Shown piece by piece: positions 44,478 through 52,507 of a stretch of DNA of 64,000 bases. The notes beneath the pieces were generated by a model. The model made no database searches. It was not told the DNA's origin and worked only from the letters and a program-made list of their open reading frames with translations. The position numbers and the translations under genes were made by a program. Each line of letters begins with the position of its first letter. Position 1 is the first letter of the stretch. Where the stretch lies: positions 1 to 64,000 of the forward strand of contig JACMLY010000094.1 of NCBI GenBank assembly GCA_014379345.1, in the 5' to 3' direction. This stretch comes from Chitinophagaceae bacterium (GTDB lineage Bacteria; Bacteroidota; Bacteroidia; Chitinophagales; Chitinophagaceae).

Positions 44478-44511
44478 GAAGACAGAATTCTGTATCCTGA
44501 ATTCTGTCTTC
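44478..44511. repeat. Perfect 13-bp dyad GAAGACAGAATTC
   Basis: GAAGACAGAATTC (44478-44490) and GAATTCTGTCTTC (44499-44511) are exact reverse complements around the eight-base loop TGTATCCT. It lies 79 bases before the pdhB ATG, so it could be a regulator-binding dyad or a transcription terminator for the upstream SRPBCC gene. Confidence 0.8.
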
Positions 44512-44589
44512 CTCATTCTCTAATTACTATTCAATTTGTTAATCTCCCCTGCATCTAATATTTTTGCCACCCTAAATCCACCAATAAAA

Positions 44590-45576
44590 ATGGCAAGATC
44601 AATTGCGTTCCGGGAGGCTTTACGTGAAGCGATGAATGAGGAAATGCGTCGTGATGAAAAAGTTTTTCTGATGGGAGAGGAAGTGGCCGAATACAATGGC
44701 GCTTACAAAGTAAGCCAGGGAATGCTGGATGAATTCGGCCCGAAAAGAGTCATTGATACGCCTATTTCTGAGTTGGGTTTTACCGCCGTTGCAGTCGGCG
44801 CCGCCCAAAACGGCCTACGCCCGATCGTTGAATACATGACCTGGAACTTTGCCGTTCTGGCTTTAGATCAAATTCTCAATACCGCTTCTAAGATGCTGGC
44901 GATGAGTGGAGGGCAGCTTGGATGTCCTATTGTTTTTCGGGGTCCTAACGGATCTGCCGGCCAGCTTGGTGCACAGCACTCTACCGCTTTTGAGAGTTAC
45001 TATGCCAATATTCCGGGCATGAAAGTGATATCTCCGTCGAATCCATATGATGCAAAAGGATTATTAAAATCGGCTATCCGTGATAACGACCCGGTCATTT
45101 TTATGGAGAGTGAGGTGATGTATGGCGAAAAGGGCGAAGTTCCGGAAGAGGAATACCTGATACCTATTGGGAAAGCGGATGTAAAAAAACAGGGAACAGA
45201 TGTAACTATTGTTTCTTTTAATAAGATGATGAAAGTAGCGCTCGGTGCTGCCGGTGAACTTGAAAAAGAAGGAGTGAATGCAGAAGTCATTGATCTTCGG
45301 TCAATCCGTCCCCTGGACTGGATGACTATCCTTGAAAGTGTAAAGAAAACCAACAGGCTTGTGATCGTGGAAGAGCAATGGCCATTTGCCTCCATTTCAT
45401 CTGAGATCGCTTATCGTATTCAAAAAGAAGGCTTCGATTACCTGGATGCTCCCATCCGCCGGATCACATCGGCCGATGCACCGATGCACTATGCTCCCAA
45501 CCTTGCAGCACTTGCCCAACCCGATGTTCCCAGAACTGTTAAGCTGGTAAAGGAAGTGATGTACCTGAAGAAATAG
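44590..45576 (+). CDS. pdhB: Pyruvate dehydrogenase E1 component beta subunit
   Basis: The ATG at 44590 (MARSIAFREALREAMNEEM) gives a 328-residue E1 beta subunit. It has a MGEEVAEYNGAYKVSQGM segment, GFTAVAVGAAQNGLRPIVEYMTWNF, a FRGPNGSAGQLGAQHS region, HSTAFESYYANIPGMKVISPSNPYDAKGLLKSAI and the C-terminal transketolase-like DLRSIRPLDWMTILESVKKT and VEEQWPFASISSEIA. The protein forms the alpha2beta2 ThDP-dependent E1 with PdhA (not in the window) and feeds acetyl-CoA formation. No sister subunit is beside it, which is common in Bacteroidota. Confidence 0.95.
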   Translation: MARSIAFREALREAMNEEMRRDEKVFLMGEEVAEYNGAYKVSQGMLDEFGPKRVIDTPISELGFTAVAVGAAQNGLRPIVEYMTWNFAVLALDQILNTASKMLAMSGGQLGCPIVFRGPNGSAGQLGAQHSTAFESYYANIPGMKVISPSNPYDAKGLLKSAIRDNDPVIFMESEVMYGEKGEVPEEEYLIPIGKADVKKQGTDVTIVSFNKMMKVALGAAGELEKEGVNAEVIDLRSIRPLDWMTILESVKKTNRLVIVEEQWPFASISSEIAYRIQKEGFDYLDAPIRRITSADAPMHYAPNLAALAQPDVPRTVKLVKEVMYLKK

Positions 45577-45670
45577 AAATGGTGCAGTGAAAATGAAACA
45601 ACCGGATCGTGCAATCAAACCAGCTACTTCAACATCGTCATTATAGAAGATACCTTCTTTTCGCAAATTC

Positions 45671-45693
45671 AAAAGCCGGGACAATGCCCCGGC
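45671..45693 (-). terminator. Terminator for the small membrane protein
   Basis: GCCGGG/CCCGGC with a seven-base loop is followed on the minus strand by TTTTG. It lies 27 bases after the stop of the gene at 45720. Confidence 0.75.
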
Positions 45694-45719
45694 AAAATAT
45701 ATTTAACATAATAGGTAAA

Positions 45720-45854
45720 TTATCCCAGAATCTTCAAAGCACTTGCACAAAGAGTGACAATAACATATACACATCCTAACATTACGCTTCCTAAAAATGC
45801 AAGTTTGATGACGGTGCTGCTGACAGCCGGTGGGGTTTGAACCTGGGTTTTCAT
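45720..45854 (-). CDS. 44-residue single-helix membrane protein
   Basis: From the ATG at 45854 the ORF reads MKTQVQTPPAVSSTVIKLA then a single hydrophobic helix (LGSVMLGCVYVIVTLCASALK) to the stop. AAAGAG lies a few bases upstream of this ATG, and a terminator follows, so the short version looks real; a longer 80-codon frame extends upstream without support. Function unknown. Confidence 0.6.
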   Translation of the reverse strand: MKTQVQTPPAVSSTVIKLAFLGSVMLGCVYVIVTLCASALKILG

Positions 45855-45982
45855 AGGTAACTCTTTAAGGTGATTAAATTGGATTGCCGGTTTTTTCAAG
45901 AATACGCAGCTAAAGTAAAAATAAAAAATCTTTAATGCAAGCCCTCGCCACCGAAAAATCACCTTAAATCACGGGCATTAGG

Positions 45983-46756
45983 TCACCACTTTCTCGCCTG
46001 ATCAGGTTCAAAAACCCATTCAGGGGTGTAAATCAATGTCTTACCATTCAACTCGTACCAGGGACTGAGGTCGCTGGCAATAGGATTTCGGAGTATATGA
46101 ATATCCTGGGCAGGCATATAACTTTGGGCAAGTAAGTATATCCTGGTACCAGCGGCATTAAGGGCCATGTCCATAACGATCACAGCATGGCCCGGAGACC
46201 CTCCTTTGATGAGTACATCGCCCGGCTTTAAAGCGGAAAAATCATCTAGCTTTTTCAATTGTTTTTCGAGCGATTTTGTCCCGCAATAGGAGAATACTTT
46301 TTCGAGATAGTTCTCGAAAGATCTTTCTGAAGATCGGGAATAATTATATTTCCTCCCGTTGTTATCAGCAAAACTGATTTCATCAAATCTTTTGTGATCG
46401 TAAAGGTACTGAGCCCTTAACCGCATCACGGCATCGGCACATTGTTGTAAATCTTTTTTGCCAATGGGAATGTCCAGCACCGTGAATTGCGCCGACTGAT
46501 TTCGTTTCAATTCACCATTGTACAGGAACACTCTTTTGTCTTTCCTGATCCCAATGGTACGGAGCCAACCGGCAAAAGAGCCACTCGCAAAATCCATTCT
46601 TCTGAAACCCGGAGGCAGCTGAATTTTTTCCACCGTTTGTGCCGTGTAATAGACAGTGGTATCACCGAAGGATGCGGGTAATGCGATATTATCAGTGTAG
46701 GATTGACATGATATAAAATATGGCAAAATTATTGTCATGAGCAGGTTCGGTCTCAT
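45983..46756 (-). CDS. DUF4846 lipoprotein
   Basis: The start at 46756 begins a lipoprotein signal (MRPNLLMTIILPYFISC). The 257-residue product matches DUF4846: LPPGFRRMDFASGSFAGWLRTI near residue 50, VLDIPIGKKDLQQCADAVMRLRAQYL, and C-terminal LKPGDVLIKGGSPGHAVIVMDMA, in which His and Cys residues suggest a papain/NlpC-like arrangement. Some annotators describe these as possible cell-wall or surface hydrolases. Divergent from the response regulator at 46831. Confidence 0.85.
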   Translation of the reverse strand: MRPNLLMTIILPYFISCQSYTDNIALPASFGDTTVYYTAQTVEKIQLPPGFRRMDFASGSFAGWLRTIGIRKDKRVFLYNGELKRNQSAQFTVLDIPIGKKDLQQCADAVMRLRAQYLYDHKRFDEISFADNNGRKYNYSRSSERSFENYLEKVFSYCGTKSLEKQLKKLDDFSALKPGDVLIKGGSPGHAVIVMDMALNAAGTRIYLLAQSYMPAQDIHILRNPIASDLSPWYELNGKTLIYTPEWVFEPDQARKW

Positions 46757-46830
46757 ATTGCTATTTTTGAAGCTAATTGGTAGGATGCCTGCCTCATATT
46801 TATTCCACACCAAAAGATTGTTAAAAACCT

Positions 46831-47994
46831 ATGTCCAACATTTTGATCATTGACGATGAAAAAGCGATCCGGAAAACTCTTAGTGAAATTCTTTCTTATG
46901 AAGGCTACAAAATTGAAGAAGCTTCTGACGGAGAAGAAGGACTGAAAAAATTTAAAGAAAAAGCATACGATGTAGTGCTATGTGATATTAAAATGCCCAA
47001 ATTAGATGGACTTGAATTCCTTGATAAAGCAAGGGAAGCAAATCCCGATGTTCCGGTGATCATGATTTCAGGACACGGAACTATAGAAACCGCAGTTGAG
47101 GCGGTTAAAAAAGGAGCGTACGATTATATCTCAAAACCGCCGGATCTCAATCGGTTACTGATCACCATCCGGAATGCGAAAGATAAGACCAACCTTGTTG
47201 CCGAAACAAAAGTGCTTAAGCGTAAAGTAAGTAAGGTGGAGGAAATGATTGGCGAATCAGGGCCGATCGTAAAGATCAAGGAAACGATCGATAAAGTTGC
47301 CCCTACCGAAGCGCGTATCCTGATAACGGGAGATAACGGTGTCGGCAAGGAACTGGTAGCGCGCTGGGTTCATGAAAAAAGCAGTCGTGCAACCGGGCCA
47401 CTCATTGAAGTGAACTGTGCTGCTATTCCCAGCGAATTGATCGAAAGCGAATTATTTGGTCATGAGAAAGGGTCTTTCACATCTGCAGTGAAACAACGGA
47501 TCGGAAAATTTGAGCAAGCACATTCCGGCACATTGTTCCTTGACGAAATTGGAGACATGAGCGTAAATGCCCAGGCCAAAGTGCTTCGTGCATTACAGGA
47601 GGGGAAAATAACCCGGGTAGGCGGAGATAAAGATATCAATGTGGATGTCAGGGTCATTGCCGCAACCAACAAAGACCTTTTGAAAGAAGTAGATGAGAAG
47701 AATTTTCGTCTCGATCTTTACCACCGCCTAAGTGTCATCATCATACACGTTCCATCACTGAATGACCGTAGAGCCGATATCCCGCTGCTGGTAGACAAAT
47801 TTTTAACCGATGTATGCTGCGATTACGGGATCTCTAAAAAAAATATCGACAACAGCGCTCTCGATGCTTTAAAGCAACATGATTGGTCTGGAAATATCCG
47901 CGAACTCAGGAATGTCGTTGAGAGACTGGTGATACTTGGTGGAAAGGTAATTACGGGTGAAGATGTTGAAATGTACGTACTGCCGCGAAAATAG
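46831..47994 (+). CDS. Response regulator of the sigma-54 activator class, lacking an HTH domain
   Basis: A 387-residue protein: REC domain with Asp52 (LCDIKMPKLDG) and Lys103 (YISKPPDL), then an AAA+ domain from about 140 with Walker A GDNGVGKE (167-174), the L1 loop reading GSFTSA (214-219) instead of GAFTGA, and Walker B TLFLDEIGD (234-242), plus HWSGNIRELRNVVERL-like (here HDWSGNIRELRNVVE). It stops after VLPRK, so the C-terminal DNA-binding (Fis-type HTH) domain is missing. Such proteins can act on sigma-54 or on other targets from solution. It is followed five bases later by an alpha/beta hydrolase. Confidence 0.92.
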   Translation: MSNILIIDDEKAIRKTLSEILSYEGYKIEEASDGEEGLKKFKEKAYDVVLCDIKMPKLDGLEFLDKAREANPDVPVIMISGHGTIETAVEAVKKGAYDYISKPPDLNRLLITIRNAKDKTNLVAETKVLKRKVSKVEEMIGESGPIVKIKETIDKVAPTEARILITGDNGVGKELVARWVHEKSSRATGPLIEVNCAAIPSELIESELFGHEKGSFTSAVKQRIGKFEQAHSGTLFLDEIGDMSVNAQAKVLRALQEGKITRVGGDKDINVDVRVIAATNKDLLKEVDEKNFRLDLYHRLSVIIIHVPSLNDRRADIPLLVDKFLTDVCCDYGISKKNIDNSALDALKQHDWSGNIRELRNVVERLVILGGKVITGEDVEMYVLPRK

Positions 47995-47999
47995 ACTGT

Positions 48000-48656
48000 A
48001 TGCATCATGTGTATTGTATAAGTGGATTAGGAGCCGATGAAAGAATATTTTGCAAACTGCAGGTGCCGGATGCTGAATTTCATTTTATTCGTTGGGAGCA
48101 GCCCGGGCCGGGGGAAAGCATTAGCAGTTACGCGAAAAAGCTATGCAACCAGATTCAGCATGATCAACCCATCCTGATGGGGGTTTCATTCGGTGGCATG
48201 ATGGCCATTGAAATGGCCAAAGTTTCACTTGTTGAAAAAGTAGTCCTCATTTCAAGCATAAAATCTTTGAATGAATTGCCACGCTGGATGAAAATTTGCG
48301 GCCGATTCAGATTCGACAAGATACTGCCTTCAAAACCACTTCATACCATACGTCCCTTAAAAGCACTGCGTCCTGTTCAGAATTATTTTTTGGGAACGGA
48401 ATCAGCAGAAGAAAAGGCGATCGCTAATCAATTCAGGGACACAGTGGACCCGCACTACCTGCGATGGTCAATCAATCAAGTGCTGAACTGGCAAAATAAC
48501 TGGCAGCCTCAAACGATCTTTCATCTGCATGGAGCGAACGACCATATCTTTCCTTTGAAGCACGTAAAGCCAACACATATTATTCCAAATGCGGGCCATT
48601 TTATGATAATGAACAAGTGCAAAGAAATCAGCGAAATTTTAAAGGAGATTCTTTAA
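48000..48656 (+). CDS. Alpha/beta hydrolase
   Basis: A 218-residue protein with the alpha/beta-hydrolase core: GLGADERIF oxyanion-hole region, the nucleophile elbow GVSFGG (about residues 61-66, Ser63), a C-terminal Asp in HLHGANDHIFP, and His in NAGHFMIM. No signal peptide. It is five bases from the stop of the response regulator, so is cotranscribed with it. Substrate unknown. Confidence 0.9.
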   Translation: MHHVYCISGLGADERIFCKLQVPDAEFHFIRWEQPGPGESISSYAKKLCNQIQHDQPILMGVSFGGMMAIEMAKVSLVEKVVLISSIKSLNELPRWMKICGRFRFDKILPSKPLHTIRPLKALRPVQNYFLGTESAEEKAIANQFRDTVDPHYLRWSINQVLNWQNNWQPQTIFHLHGANDHIFPLKHVKPTHIIPNAGHFMIMNKCKEISEILKEIL

Positions 48657-48923
48657 AGAATCAAATCAGAGGCATGGGATCGTTGAAAGAGTGCAGGTAG
48701 CTTTATAAAGGCCCTGTATGACCTTTTTTGTGTGTTTGTTTTAAATCGCTTGTGTGAACAGTCGGGAGGTTCACAAAGAAACGCAAAGAACCTAAATCAG
48801 TCTTTGATCATGCTGTAGCGCAACTGATTTTAACATTTGAAATCATTCTTTTTCCCAAGAAATTGCCAACTTTCCATTTTCGCCATACAATTTGCAACCT
48901 GCTAACAAATATGCCATGTTGTT

Positions 48924-48955
48924 TTTGTAATTTCAGAACGGCAAAAATATATCTG
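48924..48955 (+). promoter_or_regulatory. Candidate promoter of the large exported protein
   Basis: TTTG (48924-48927) and TATATCTG (48948-48955, seven of eight to TAnnTTTG) are separated by 20 bases, fitting the Bacteroidota -33/-7 layout. A direct repeat ATCTGAGATT lies at 48951-48960 and 48967-48976, between the -7 box and the start at 48999. Nothing else is evident in the 342-base gap from 48657. Confidence 0.5.
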
Positions 48956-48998
48956 AGATTTAAATTATCTGAGATTAAAACAAACTAAAAAACCCGTT

Positions 48999-51449
48999 AT
49001 GAAACGCTCCTCTGCTCTTTTGAGCCTTTTATCTGTCTTTATATTGCTCAGCTATACCAGTCACGCCCAGGAGATATGGCCAAAAACTGTCAATGGAACC
49101 AACGGTACAATTCTTAAACTCTATCAATGGCAACCCGAAACATTTTTAAATAATAATCTGAAAGCAAGAGCAGCTATTTCTGTACTTGAAAATGGCCAGG
49201 CAGATCCTGTATTTGGGGTAGCCTGGCTCGATGTACGTACCCGTACTATTGGCGACCAGGTTCTGGTGGATGCCATTGAGATCAATTCCATCAAACTACC
49301 AGGAGAACTTGCGGATGACAAACTGGAAAGCTTCAGTACACTGATTGAAAAGAGTGCTGATGACTGGGAGATCTCGTTCCCACTGGCAGAACTGCAATCT
49401 TCGCTAGACATTAACAAACAGCAAACATCGCTTTCAAACCAGATCAATAATACACCTCCCAAAATCCTGTACAGTGCTTCTCCATCTATACTTGTACTTG
49501 TAGACGGAGCTCCGAAAATTCAATATAATAAAGAATGGGAGGCCAACGCTGTAGTAAATACTCCTTTCACCATTGTAAAGAATCCGGATGATCAATTCTT
49601 TTTATATGGAGGCAGGCATTGGTACACCGCACCTGCTGCAACAGGCCCTTATGTTCTGACCACTTCGGTCTCGCAACAACTCCGGAGAATAGAGCAGAAG
49701 GTAAATGACGCAGGAAAGAATGATGATGCAGGTGCAGAATCTGATGAAAATACGATATACAAAATTATTGTTAGCACTGAGCCTGCCGAACTGATACAAT
49801 CAAAAGGGGAAGCCAGTTTTTCGGCTGTGCAGGGTTCCGGTTTACTATATGTTTCTAATTCCGAGAATGATATTTTCATGGATGTTAATTCGCAGGATTA
49901 TTATGTGCTGCTATCTGGCCGTTGGTATAAATCAAAAACACTGAGTGGCAACTGGCAATATATTTCTTCGGATAATCTGCCCGGTGACTTTGCAAGAATT
50001 CCCGAAGGTTCTCCGAAAGATAATGTGCTCGCCAGTGTGGCCGGAACAGAAGCTGCAGAAGATGCTCTGGAAGAAGCAGAAGTACCGCAAACAGCCAGAG
50101 TAAACCGCCACAGTGCCAAAGCAGAAGTGATATACGACGGAAATCCGGAATTTGAGTCAATTGATGGAACGGATCTGGCATATGCTACAAATACCTCAGC
50201 TTCTGTAGTGCGGTGGAGAGGAAGATATTATAGTGTAGATAACGGGGTATGGTTCGAATCGGGAGCTGCCTTGGGACCCTGGGCAGTAAGTGTCTCCAGG
50301 CCTTATGTGGTGGCGCTTATCCCGCCGCGTTATCCTGTATATCATATGAAGTATGTGTATATCTATGATATTACTCCGGATTATGTCTACATGGGATATA
50401 CCCCCGGCTACCTCAACACATATATCTATGGCCCTACTATTGTATATGGTACAGGATATCATTACCGCCCCTGGTCTCGTCATTATTATTTTCCACGACC
50501 TTATACATGGGGATTCGCTGTGCGATATAATCCGTGGTTTGGATGGGGAATAGGGTTTGGTTTTAGTACGGGTTGGTTTAATGGCGGTTTCTACTCTGGC
50601 AGGAATTATGGTTATAGCGGTGGGTGGTGGGGACCAAGAAATTATCGTCCCTCATATTGCTGGTCGCCCTACCGTTATCAGGGCGGATATTATGGAAGAA
50701 ATGCAATTACATATAACCGTAACAGAAACTACAACCAGGGATCTCGTAATTTTAATTCAAACAATAATATTTACCGGAACAGAAATGGTGTTGAAAGCCG
50801 CACTTATTCCCGGAATTATTCACCGGAAAGGAGAGCAAGTGACAGGCGTAGCTTGTCATACAACAACAATAATCGCGTAAGAAATAATAATTTTCAGGGA
50901 AGTACTGATGAACGTGGAATCAGGTCTCCAAGAGTATCCAATCCCGGCAGCAATAATGCCGGAACGAGTAGAACCAGGCTACAAAATATCGAATCTAACC
51001 AGCAATACAATAACAGGGACAATAATGCCGGCACTCCATCCCGGAGACCCGAACGGCTTGCACCAGTCAGCAATGATAACCGGAATAATAATGACCGCGT
51101 TAACAATAACGGGGAGGCTACCCCCCAGAGAAGGTCTGTAATTGAAAATGGAGAAAGGCAGCGGCAACTGCCTCAGAACAACGCCGATAGGAGAATCAAC
51201 AATAATTCCAGGGAAGACCAAAGGACAATACCAGGTCGCATTTCGCAGCCGCAACAAAGAAGGGAATTGATTCAGTCTCAGCAAAGCCACGGCCGTGTTA
51301 CTGAACGAGAACCTGTTTTCAGACAGCAGTCGCCACAGCGACCGGCTGAAAGAAGGGAAAACATAAGGCCAAATTCGTCACAAGGGGTAGAAGGGAACAA
51401 TAACTCAAGGCCTTCCAGAAATCTTAACAGGGGAAGAAGAGAAAATTAG
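48999..51449 (+). CDS. Exported Trp/Tyr-repeat protein with N/R-rich tail
   Basis: An 816-residue protein with a signal peptide (MKRSSALLSLLSVFILLSYTSHAQ). Residues 30-150 form a conserved domain; three similar blocks follow, each with a W-Y/F-x(6-9)-G-x-W pattern (near HWYTAPAATGPYV, RWYKSKTLSGNWQ and VWFESGAALGPWA). Then comes a segment rich in Tyr, Gly and Trp (about 440-565), and a C-terminal ~250-residue tail very rich in Asn and Arg, with NNNN and RR blocks. It resembles proteins annotated as carbohydrate-binding family V/XII in Bacteroidota. The tail is probably disordered and could bind nucleic acid or polysaccharide. No other gene is close. Confidence 0.8.
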   Translation: MKRSSALLSLLSVFILLSYTSHAQEIWPKTVNGTNGTILKLYQWQPETFLNNNLKARAAISVLENGQADPVFGVAWLDVRTRTIGDQVLVDAIEINSIKLPGELADDKLESFSTLIEKSADDWEISFPLAELQSSLDINKQQTSLSNQINNTPPKILYSASPSILVLVDGAPKIQYNKEWEANAVVNTPFTIVKNPDDQFFLYGGRHWYTAPAATGPYVLTTSVSQQLRRIEQKVNDAGKNDDAGAESDENTIYKIIVSTEPAELIQSKGEASFSAVQGSGLLYVSNSENDIFMDVNSQDYYVLLSGRWYKSKTLSGNWQYISSDNLPGDFARIPEGSPKDNVLASVAGTEAAEDALEEAEVPQTARVNRHSAKAEVIYDGNPEFESIDGTDLAYATNTSASVVRWRGRYYSVDNGVWFESGAALGPWAVSVSRPYVVALIPPRYPVYHMKYVYIYDITPDYVYMGYTPGYLNTYIYGPTIVYGTGYHYRPWSRHYYFPRPYTWGFAVRYNPWFGWGIGFGFSTGWFNGGFYSGRNYGYSGGWWGPRNYRPSYCWSPYRYQGGYYGRNAITYNRNRNYNQGSRNFNSNNNIYRNRNGVESRTYSRNYSPERRASDRRSLSYNNNNRVRNNNFQGSTDERGIRSPRVSNPGSNNAGTSRTRLQNIESNQQYNNRDNNAGTPSRRPERLAPVSNDNRNNNDRVNNNGEATPQRRSVIENGERQRQLPQNNADRRINNNSREDQRTIPGRISQPQQRRELIQSQQSHGRVTEREPVFRQQSPQRPAERRENIRPNSSQGVEGNNNSRPSRNLNRGRREN

Positions 51450-51471
51450 TATACGTTTGGATCAATCACAT

Positions 51472-52350
51472 TTATTTATTACAAAAGGAAAGCATAGCTT
51501 CTGCATCCTTTAACACCCGGATGTTAGAAGGCATAACATCTAGTTTTCGGGCCTGAGGTCCTGAAAAAACAATCTCTTTATCCGGGAAGACTGATGAAAT
51601 CTTTTTTAGATATTCATTCAGGTCTGTCGACAATAAGTTCGTAACAAGGTGACAATATAGTTGGGTAGGGTTGTGCTGTACACAAAAATCTTTGATTGCA
51701 TCCAGGTGGGCGTTCTTTCCCACATAAACAAAGTATACACCATTTCTTTTCAATAGATACTGCATGAACAGCAGGGGAATCTCGTGATGTTCGCCTTCCG
51801 GTGCAAACAGTAATACCTTTCTTTGGCCCTCGTTACCGGGAGGTTTATCAACTCCATCAATAGCCACAAGGATTTTTTTGATGACCAGGGCACTGGCAAA
51901 ATGTTCCTGAGCCGGGCTAACTTTATCCGTCATCCACAACAGCCCAATTTTATTTAATAAAGGAAACAAAATCTGAGTCACTGTCTTTTCAAAACCAAGA
52001 TGAAGGATGAGGTTATGCAGAATTTTTTCGTATCGCGACTGGTCGAAGTCTATGGATGCTTCCGTAAGCTGGTTGACAAATACCTGGTAATTTTCCTTGC
52101 CTGATGTGGTATCCAGGGCCATTTTCTTGATTTCTTCTTCTGAGAAGCCGGCGATCTTAGAAATTTTGTAGCCACTGTGATACAAAAATGCGATCCTTAA
52201 TATGTATTTAAGGTCTTCATTATCATATTGGCGATGTTTGCTTTCCTTGCGTTTAGGATTCAGGAGCTTGTAGCGTTGTTCCCATATCCGGAGGGTGTGC
52301 GCCCTGATGCCTGTTAAATTTTCAATATCACTGATCGAAAAAAAGTTCAT
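51472..52350 (-). CDS. MerR-type regulator with B12-binding domain (CarH/LitR-like)
   Basis: The start at 52350 gives MNFFSISDIENLTGIRAHTL, the usual MerR N-terminus; an upstream extension is rejected. The protein has 292 residues: a MerR HTH (1-70, WEQRYKLLNPKR), a helical B12-cap domain, and a C-terminal cobalamin-binding Rossmann domain. The W-x9-EH motif of CarH-type light sensors is present (WMTDKVSPAQEH), and the lower-ligand motif reads EHHEIP, with His kept and the usual Gly replaced by Pro. If it binds adenosylcobalamin it could repress genes in the dark and release in light. No carotenoid gene is beside it; the divergent neighbour is lepB at 52508. Confidence 0.85.
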   Translation of the reverse strand: MNFFSISDIENLTGIRAHTLRIWEQRYKLLNPKRKESKHRQYDNEDLKYILRIAFLYHSGYKISKIAGFSEEEIKKMALDTTSGKENYQVFVNQLTEASIDFDQSRYEKILHNLILHLGFEKTVTQILFPLLNKIGLLWMTDKVSPAQEHFASALVIKKILVAIDGVDKPPGNEGQRKVLLFAPEGEHHEIPLLFMQYLLKRNGVYFVYVGKNAHLDAIKDFCVQHNPTQLYCHLVTNLLSTDLNEYLKKISSVFPDKEIVFSGPQARKLDVMPSNIRVLKDAEAMLSFCNK

Positions 52351-52507
52351 GGTTGTAACAAAAGTCGGTTTACGGCAACTAATAGGCAAATATGGATCAT
52401 AAGGTATAACTTTTATGCCAGGATGTATTTTAGCAATTCTTTGGAACAGACAGCATTCGGATGACAATTAATATGGTATTTTTGCCGACAATTTTAAATA
52501 ACCTCTA

